A program made the translations under genes and the position numbers. The notes beneath the pieces are model-generated. The model searched no databases. It was not told the origin of the DNA and saw only the letters and a list, made by a program, of their open reading frames with translations. Positions 6,310 through 11,937 of a stretch of DNA of 11,937 nt are shown here, piece by piece. The first letter of the stretch is position 1. Each line of letters starts with the position of its first letter. Origin of the DNA: an uncultured Gammaproteobacteria bacterium (lineage in GTDB: Bacteria > Pseudomonadota > Gammaproteobacteria > Pseudomonadales > UBA5518); contig CAIXOY010000073.1 in the NCBI GenBank assembly GCA_903921135.1, forward strand, positions 1-11,937, written 5' to 3'.

Positions 6310-6340
6310 GCACCTGAAACAGCGCCTGTTTCACTCGTGC
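6310..6340. terminator. Hairpin between convergent genes
   Basis: GAAACAG (6316-6322), a CGC loop and CTGTTTC (6326-6332) form a perfect 7-bp stem; outer GCAC (6310-6313) and GTGC (6337-6340) can add a second short stem after an internal loop. It lies directly after the stop of the plus-strand PLP gene, and its right arm covers part of the amidase stop codon (6331-6333). There is no T-tract, so this is a probable but weak bidirectional terminator. Confidence 0.5.
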
Positions 6341-7653
6341 AGAGCTGTTTCCAGTGCGAGCGCAATCGCGAGCAACCGCCGATCTGAGCCTTCGGGCCCG
6401 TCGAGTTCGATACCCACCGGCAATCCCTCGGCATAGCCTGCTGGCAGGCTGATACCCGGCAACCCCGCGTTGCTGCCGGGGTTGGTGTTGCGCACATAGC
6501 AGCGGAATGCGGACGAGCGCTCACCCAGATGCATCACGGTATCGGGCACCTCCAGCAGAGGACGCGCTGGCACCGGCGTGGTGGGAAACAGCAGAGCCTC
6601 GATCCGCTGTTCGCGGAAGCACTCCGCATACAGGCGCCGCATGGCAGGCCGCACCTCGTCTTCGATCTCACGGAACATTGCCTCGCTCACCGCGCCCGCA
6701 AACGCGGCCTCGATGACGCCGCGCACATCGGGGCTCGCAATCTGCGCAGCGAACGCTGCGGGGCTGATGTCGATGCGGTTGTCGCGAAGATAGGCAGGAA
6801 GCAGGCTCGCCGTCTCGAAAAGTGCGGCCGGGCCTGTGCGCGCATCGAGCACCGCTATTTCCGCGAGATCAACGTCGATCAGTTCCACGCCGGCAGCCCG
6901 CAGTGTCTGCAGGCAGTGATCGATGCGTTCGGCCAGCGCGGGATCGAGGTTGTCGAAGAAATGCGCGTGCGGCAGGCCGAGCCGAAGGCCTTGCAGCGAT
7001 GCGGCCTCGCTCACCGGAGCCTCGCCGGTGATGACGGCATCCATCAGCGCGACATCGCTCACGGTCTGTGCCATGGGGCCTGCGGTATCGCGGCTCCAGG
7101 TGATGCGCGTGATGCCCTCGTGCGGATATCGCCCGGTCGTGGGGCGCAGGCCCACGATGCCGTTCAATGCAGCGGGAATGCGCACCGATCCTGCGGTGTC
7201 GGTGCCGAGCCCGAGGCGCGACATACCCAGCGCCAACGCGACCGCCGTGCCGCCGCTGCTCCCGCCCGCGATGCACGTGGGATCGAATGCGTTTCGCACT
7301 GCGCCGAATGCGGCGTTGTGGCTGGTGATGCCGAAAGCCAGTTCATGGAGATTGGTCTTGCCGATGATCACCGCGCCTGCAGCACGCAGGCGGGCCACCA
7401 CCGTGGCGTCCTCTGCGGGTACGAAGTGGCGCAGGGCTGGCGTGCCTGCCGTGTTTGGCAGATCTGCGACGTGGATGTTGTCCTTGATGCAGAGGGTCAT
7501 GCCCTCCAGAAGGCCAACGCCGGGCACAGTGTCGACCGCACGTGCACGCGAAAGCGCGCCCTGCGCGTCTACGGTGATGAAGGCCCCGCGGTCGCGGAAG
7601 CGCTCTTCTTGCGCCAGACAGGCGCGGACGTCCGCCTCAACCGCCGGCGACAA
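6331..7653 (-). CDS. Amidase-signature family hydrolase (indoleacetamide hydrolase-like)
   Basis: 440-residue amidase-signature enzyme that hydrolyses a carboxamide to acid plus ammonia or amine in the cytoplasm. The Ser-cisSer-Lys triad can be read as K57 (IKDNI), S132 (GGSSGG, 130-135) and nucleophile S156 (TDTAGSVR). The spacings of 75 and 24 residues equal those of K142/S217/S241 in fatty acid amide hydrolase. AGS replaces the commoner GGS before the nucleophile; TAGSVRIPAALNG and GLRPTTGRYP resemble the indoleacetamide/mandelamide hydrolase branch. Substrate cannot be fixed from sequence, and there is no glutamyl-tRNA amidotransferase context (no gatB or gatC partner nearby). The longest reading begins with TTG (7653-7651), 17 bases inside the preceding lyase gene. 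I accept it because no good in-frame ATG precedes the conserved N-terminal part. It is the last gene of the operon and ends at a hairpin. Confidence 0.92.
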   Translation of the reverse strand: MSPAVEADVRACLAQEERFRDRGAFITVDAQGALSRARAVDTVPGVGLLEGMTLCIKDNIHVADLPNTAGTPALRHFVPAEDATVVARLRAAGAVIIGKTNLHELAFGITSHNAAFGAVRNAFDPTCIAGGSSGGTAVALALGMSRLGLGTDTAGSVRIPAALNGIVGLRPTTGRYPHEGITRITWSRDTAGPMAQTVSDVALMDAVITGEAPVSEAASLQGLRLGLPHAHFFDNLDPALAERIDHCLQTLRAAGVELIDVDLAEIAVLDARTGPAALFETASLLPAYLRDNRIDISPAAFAAQIASPDVRGVIEAAFAGAVSEAMFREIEDEVRPAMRRLYAECFREQRIEALLFPTTPVPARPLLEVPDTVMHLGERSSAFRCYVRNTNPGSNAGLPGISLPAGYAEGLPVGIELDGPEGSDRRLLAIALALETALHE

Positions 7654-8638
7654 GGTCTGCCAACGCCTGGGTGATATGGCGGCAGTAACCCTCGGCGTCC
7701 ATGTTGGCGCCGCAGACGATCAGGCCCACGCGTTTGCCGGCGCAGCGCTCGCGCAGCGGCCCGAGCAGCGCTGCAGTGGTGGCGGCGCCCGCGGGTTCCA
7801 CCGCGAGTTTGAGCCCGTAAAAAATCTCGAGCATGGCATCGCGCAGCATGGTGTCATCGACCAGCACGATGTCTTCCACCAGTTCGCGGCAGGCTGCGAA
7901 GGTCCAGGGCTCGGCGCGCGGTGGCGAGAGGCTGTCGGCAATGGAGTTCATCGATTCCAGCACCTCGGCCTTGCCGCTGCGGAAACTCCGGTACATGGCA
8001 TTGGCGCCTTCGGGTTCGACGCCGTAGATGGTGACATCCGGCCAGTGTTGCCGGATGGCCGCCGCAAACCCCGCGCAGAGGCCGCCACCGCCCACGGGCA
8101 GGATCATCACGTCCACGGGCTCCGTCTGCTCGGTGAATTCGAGCCCTGCCGAAGCGCTGCCCTGCACCGGCAGCGGCCCCTCGAAGGGATGCACGAAGTA
8201 ACGGCCTTCTTGCTCCTGCAGGACTTTCACCATCTCGAACATGGCGTGGTGAGACGGCGCGATCACGATCTCGGCGCCGAAGGAGCGTGCGAGCGCAAGC
8301 CGGTAGGGATTGGCGCTCTGCGGCATCAGGATCTTCGCGTGGATGCCCAGTTGCTGAGCGGCCCACGCGGTTGCCACTGCGTGGTTGCCGGCGCTGACAG
8401 CCGTAATGCCGCGTGCGCGCTGTGCGGAATCCAGATTCAGCAGGGTGTTGATGGCGCCGCGCGCCTTGAACGTGCCTGTGCGCTGGAAGAGTTCGAGCTT
8501 CACTTCCACCACAGTGCCCGCACCGAGACGCGCGGCCAGCGAGCTGTCCTCCCAGCGCCGCGAGGGGGTCTCGACGATCCAGGGAGCGATCTGCGTGCGC
8601 ACCCGCTCGAGTTCGGTGAGGCGGAGTTCCGCGTGCAT
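7637..8638 (-). CDS. Threonine/serine dehydratase-like PLP lyase
   Basis: 333-residue fold-type II PLP enzyme of the serine/threonine ammonia-lyase group. The Schiff-base lysine is K58 in TGTFKARGA, the asparagine loop is SAGNHA (82-87), the phosphate-binding glycine loop is VGGGGL (182-187), and the late active-site loop reads VCGANMD (308-314) where many threonine dehydratases have SGGN. There is no C-terminal ACT-like regulatory domain, so it matches the short catabolic type (about 320-330 residues) rather than the biosynthetic allosteric enzyme. Typical family reactions are dehydration/deamination of Ser or Thr, 3-hydroxyaspartate dehydration and racemisation; the altered last loop means the substrate is open. 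ATG 8638 has GAGG 9 bases upstream. It follows the dehydrogenase gene by 18 bases and overlaps the amidase gene by 17. In this operon it would release ammonia and a 2-keto acid from an amino-acid intermediate. Confidence 0.9.
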   Translation of the reverse strand: MHAELRLTELERVRTQIAPWIVETPSRRWEDSSLAARLGAGTVVEVKLELFQRTGTFKARGAINTLLNLDSAQRARGITAVSAGNHAVATAWAAQQLGIHAKILMPQSANPYRLALARSFGAEIVIAPSHHAMFEMVKVLQEQEGRYFVHPFEGPLPVQGSASAGLEFTEQTEPVDVMILPVGGGGLCAGFAAAIRQHWPDVTIYGVEPEGANAMYRSFRSGKAEVLESMNSIADSLSPPRAEPWTFAACRELVEDIVLVDDTMLRDAMLEIFYGLKLAVEPAGAATTAALLGPLRERCAGKRVGLIVCGANMDAEGYCRHITQALADLVAGG

Positions 8639-8656
8639 GGGGCTAGTCCTCGTTGA

Positions 8657-9645
<989 letters not shown>

Positions 9646-9649
<4 letters not shown>

Positions 9650-10734
9650 GCGGGCAGCCCCGTGGCGAGCAATTGCTGCATTGCCTCGCGGCTGAGTTCC
9701 GCTAGCCCGAGTTTTTCCAGCGTACGGCCCTCGGCGCGGAAGTCGCGGCCGGTGATCGCAGCGCCGATGGCGAGGAAGCCGTCGCAGAGCGGCGTAGGTA
9801 CGCCGGCCCAGCGGCCCACGGAGCTGATGAACGACAGGCCGAGGCGGGTGTCTTCCAGCATGTAGCGGTGTTCGGTGAGCACGATGTTCTCGCGCCAGTC
9901 ACCGCTGTCGGTGAGTTTGTCGTGGGCGCCGCGGCCGTACATCCACTCCTCGCCTTCTTTGGCGTAGTGGTCTTTGAGAGGAAAGTGCGGAGCGCCGTAA
10001 CCCAGTGCTTCGCGCACGGCAATGCGCTCTGCATCCAGTGCGTCGGTGACGCGGCGGATGGCGGGCTGCGTGCCCTCGTTGTGGATGTCCCAGGAGGGAA
10101 AGTGCTCCAGCGGGCCGGCGTTCATCACGATCAGCGGCGGGTGGATGATCGGCCCTGCGTTCATCAGCGCACCCGAGAGCAGGTCTCCGCAGTCTTCCAC
10201 AGCAGGGTAGGCCTGCCGTATCACGCCGAGTGCGTGCGCGGCATTGCGCAGCGGGAACACACCTGTAGGCAGGCGTTTGCCGAAGCCACTGATCACCACA
10301 CGCCGGGGCCCGTGCTTTCGCGCGAGGTAGGGCAGGGTGCCGGTCTCGGCGAAGGAGACGTCTGCCTGGTTGCCCGCCGCGTGCATCGCACGCGCCATCA
10401 TGAAGCCCCCGAATGTGCCGGGCGGCAGGAAGACCACCTGGCCGTCCTGCAGCAGCGGCGCAAGCGCGGTGGCGAGGGATTCGTGGGTGGTGGCGGGAAG
10501 CGGAATCACGATCAGCGCTGCACCTTCCACCGCTTCGCGCAGCGAACAGGTGGGCAGGGCGATCGGCACCTCGCGCTCGCCTGCGAAATCCTTCACGGTG
10601 ATCGCTCGCGCCGACAGCACGGGCGTGAAGGCCTCGTGGTCGCGTCGCCATAGCCGCACACGGTGTCCTGCCCCCGAGAGTTCGGCCGCAGCGGCGTAGC
10701 AGCCGTGGCCTCCGCCGAGTACTGCGATCTCCAT
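9646..10734 (-). CDS. Octopine/nopaline dehydrogenase-family enzyme
   Basis: 362-residue enzyme of the NAD/NADP octopine-nopaline dehydrogenase family. Such enzymes reversibly join or split an amino acid and a 2-keto acid through a secondary amine, or reduce related imines. The Rossmann domain starts at once (MEIAVLGGGHG, residues 1-11), and WRRD (29-32) after the second strand hints at NADP. The alpha-helical opine domain carries NAGPIIHPPLIVMNAG (192-207) with the family's catalytic His at H198, and later GRGAHDKLTD and HRYMLEDTRLGL. Length fits the family (about 350-400). The start is ATG 10734 because AAGAGGAG lies 5 bases upstream (10747-10740) and the Rossmann motif begins there; a longer reading to 11241 is the DUF35 gene in the wrong frame. 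It starts 14 bases after the DUF35 gene. Substrate unknown; with a degradative operon around it, oxidative cleavage of an opine-like secondary amine is an attractive guess, not a demonstrated role. Confidence 0.9.
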
Positions 10735-10748
10735 GTGAACTCCTCTTG

Positions 10749-11174
10749 TCAGGGGGCCGCCGCCGGAATGGCGGCGAAGAGACAGCCGTCGTCGTGGCGC
10801 GTCACCACGATCTGCATGCGGCTGCCGATGGGAGGCGGCAGGCTGCCCAGCACGCGCGTTACGAGCCGGGGCCCCTCCGCGAGATCGATGATGCCCACCG
10901 TGTAAGGCCCGCCTGCCCAGTAGAGCGAGGGGCCGGCGTGAATCACGGTGGACGAGTACAGCACTCCCGCACCCGAGAGCTCGACCCACTCCGGGTCCTG
11001 CGCGCCGCAGGCGATGCAGATGCGGCGCGGCGGGAAACCGAGGTGCGCGCAGGCTCTGCAGCGGGTGCTCTCCAGACGTCCTTCTTCGAGCGCAGTCCAG
11101 AAGCGGGCGGTGAAGGTGTTCACCCGCGGTGGGATCCCGCGCCTTCCCGGCAGCACCACGGTCTGCAGGCTCAT
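10749..11174 (-). CDS. DUF35 Zn-ribbon/OB-fold acyl-CoA-binding partner protein
   Basis: 141-residue protein of the DUF35 family: an N-terminal helix (FTARFWTALEEG), a rubredoxin-like zinc ribbon with C39xxC42 and C53xxC56, then an OB-fold (about 64-135; VLYSSTVIHAG, YTVGIIDLAEGPRLVTRV). DUF35 proteins commonly act as obligate partners of a thiolase/SCP2-type enzyme, as in the mycobacterial Ltp2-ChsH2 aldolase, bacterial HMG-CoA synthases and archaeal thiolase complexes. The gene beginning ATG 11174 overlaps the stop of the thiolase-like gene by 4 bases (ATGA), so the two are almost surely made together and form a complex. GGAG lies 8 bases upstream of the start. A longer in-frame reading up to 11519 only covers shadow sequence of the thiolase gene. 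Function as a scaffold or substrate-channelling subunit is inferred from the family. Confidence 0.92.
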   Translation of the reverse strand: MSLQTVVLPGRRGIPPRVNTFTARFWTALEEGRLESTRCRACAHLGFPPRRICIACGAQDPEWVELSGAGVLYSSTVIHAGPSLYWAGGPYTVGIIDLAEGPRLVTRVLGSLPPPIGSRMQIVVTRHDDGCLFAAIPAAAP

Positions 11175-11937
11175 GCGAGTCGCTCCACCACGTGCGCGAG
11201 CGCCGCGTTGTAGTTGCCCAGCTCGCAGATGTGCAGGCCACGTTGCACGCTCTGCAACTGCCGTACGCCCGCCCTGCCGAGCAATTGCTCGCGCAGTTCC
11301 AGCAGACCGTACAGCGCTGTCAGCGACGGCGGATGGCCGCGCGCGAGGCAGCCGCCCGAGGTGTTGAGCGGTCGATCGCCGCCGGGGCCTGTGCGCCCCT
11401 CCCGTGCCGCGGCCGCGCCGTAGCCGCGCGGGAACATGCCGAGCGCCTCGCTCACCAGCACTTCCGTGATGGTGCAGGGCGCGTAGAGTTCGGCCACATC
11501 GATGTCCGTTATCGAGCAACGTGCCTCGGCCAGTGCTGCTGCCGCCGCACCATGCGCAGCAGGAAACGCGGTGATGTCGTGGTGGTGATCGCCCATCTGA
11601 TGGTGGCCGTCACTCGCAAAGCCCCGGCCGCCAACGACCACTGCCGGTACGCCGAGTTCGCGCGCGCGCTCCGGGCTGCAGAGCACCATGCAGATGGCGC
11701 CATCGGCGCGTGCGGGTACTTCTAGCCGCCCCAGCGGTTCCACCACCATCGGCTGGCGCAGCACCTCGTCGAGATTGAGTGGCTCACGGAACTGCGCGAG
11801 CGGGTTGTGGCGCGCGAAGGCGCGGCTCTTCAGGGCCACGTGCGCGATGTCGGCACGCGTGGCGCCCGTCTCGTGCATGTAGCGTGCTGCGTCGAAGGCA
11901 TACCAGGCGATAGGTGTGAGGCCGAAGGGCGACTGGA
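11171..11937 (-). CDS. Thiolase-superfamily (SCP2/lipid-transfer type) enzyme, C-terminal part
   Basis: 254 C-terminal residues are visible; the gene enters from beyond the right edge. The visible part begins QSPFGLTPIAWYAF and resembles the second half of SCP2-type thiolases and Ltp lipid-transfer-like enzymes: ALKSRAFARHNPLAQF, ADGAICMVLCSPERA, VAELYAPCTITEVLVSEALG and NTSGGCLARGHPPS. The GHP histidine of the thiolase active site is kept, but the following GATG of true thiolases is PSLT. The C-terminal loop reads HICELGNYNAAL, without the usual C.GGG active-site cysteine motif. This favours a non-classical activity, such as retro-aldol cleavage of the Ltp2 type, or a distinct C-C bond reaction, over ordinary beta-ketothiolysis. 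The nucleophilic Cys region is outside the window. Directly coupled to the DUF35 partner, it is the first visible gene of the six-gene operon. Confidence 0.88.
   Translation of the reverse strand, partial: QSPFGLTPIAWYAFDAARYMHETGATRADIAHVALKSRAFARHNPLAQFREPLNLDEVLRQPMVVEPLGRLEVPARADGAICMVLCSPERARELGVPAVVVGGRGFASDGHHQMGDHHHDITAFPAAHGAAAAALAEARCSITDIDVAELYAPCTITEVLVSEALGMFPRGYGAAAAREGRTGPGGDRPLNTSGGCLARGHPPSLTALYGLLELREQLLGRAGVRQLQSVQRGLHICELGNYNAALAHVVERLA

Noticed and set aside
6529..8656. Long plus-strand frames (381 and 577 codons) opposite the amidase and lyase genes
   Set aside because: Antisense to genes with complete catalytic motifs; the length is explained by GC-rich codon use. The translations carry no family motif.
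10735..11241. 169-residue N-terminal extension of the octopine-dehydrogenase-like protein
   Set aside because: This is the DUF35 gene in another frame. ATG 10734 has an ideal ribosome binding site and begins directly at the Rossmann motif.
11175..11519. 115-residue N-terminal extension of the DUF35 protein
   Set aside because: It overlaps the thiolase-like coding sequence in a shadow frame; ATG 11174 gives a normal-length family member with an ATGA overlap.

Overview
This GC-rich window (low-GC only between about 5015 and 5050) looks like the chromosome of a Gram-negative bacterium, most likely a beta- or gammaproteobacterium. It has a type IV pilus/type II secretion type assembly ATPase, a class III-signal prepilin, a periplasmic protein with a Sec signal, and a dense catabolic operon of kinds common in environmental Pseudomonadota. 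The assignment rests on gene types and composition only. I saw no rRNA, tRNA, CRISPR array, insertion sequence or phage gene.

Left part (1-4395). A partial minus-strand gene runs off the left edge, with its start near 254. Divergent from it is a three-gene plus-strand cluster: a PilB/GspE-family ATPase with an extra C-terminal degenerate response-regulator receiver domain (301-2454); a 412-residue prepilin whose C-terminus is a long cysteine-rich region ending in a CCx4CN signature resembling Ly6/uPAR three-finger domains (2466-3704); and a single-pass membrane protein with a pseudopilin-like periplasmic part (3736-4395). No platform protein, prepilin peptidase or retraction ATPase is visible. 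The cluster is best read as an accessory pilus or pseudopilus module that borrows these from elsewhere, or has them outside the window.

Middle part (4396-6330). A strong hairpin at 4404-4433 separates the pilus cluster from a convergent gene for a small secreted, internally duplicated, glycine- and charge-rich protein (4440-4919, minus). A 267-base AT-richer gap follows, then a stand-alone Cys/Met-metabolism PLP enzyme (5187-6308, plus). A second hairpin lies where this gene meets the convergent operon on its right.

Right part (6331-11937). Six minus-strand genes lie with overlaps or gaps of at most 18 bases and read as one operon. In transcription order they are a thiolase/lipid-transfer-type enzyme (partial, off the right edge), a DUF35 Zn-ribbon/OB-fold partner, an octopine/nopaline dehydrogenase-family enzyme, a 3-hydroxyacyl-CoA-dehydrogenase-family enzyme, a threonine-dehydratase-like PLP lyase and an amidase-signature hydrolase. 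Three of the six act on C-N bonds and two or three on acyl-CoA-type substrates. This suggests a catabolic route for a nitrogen-bearing acyl compound that I cannot match to a named pathway.

The two most interesting points are the pilin with a eukaryote-looking cysteine-rich tip, paired with a pseudo-receiver-fused motor ATPase, and the unassigned catabolic operon.
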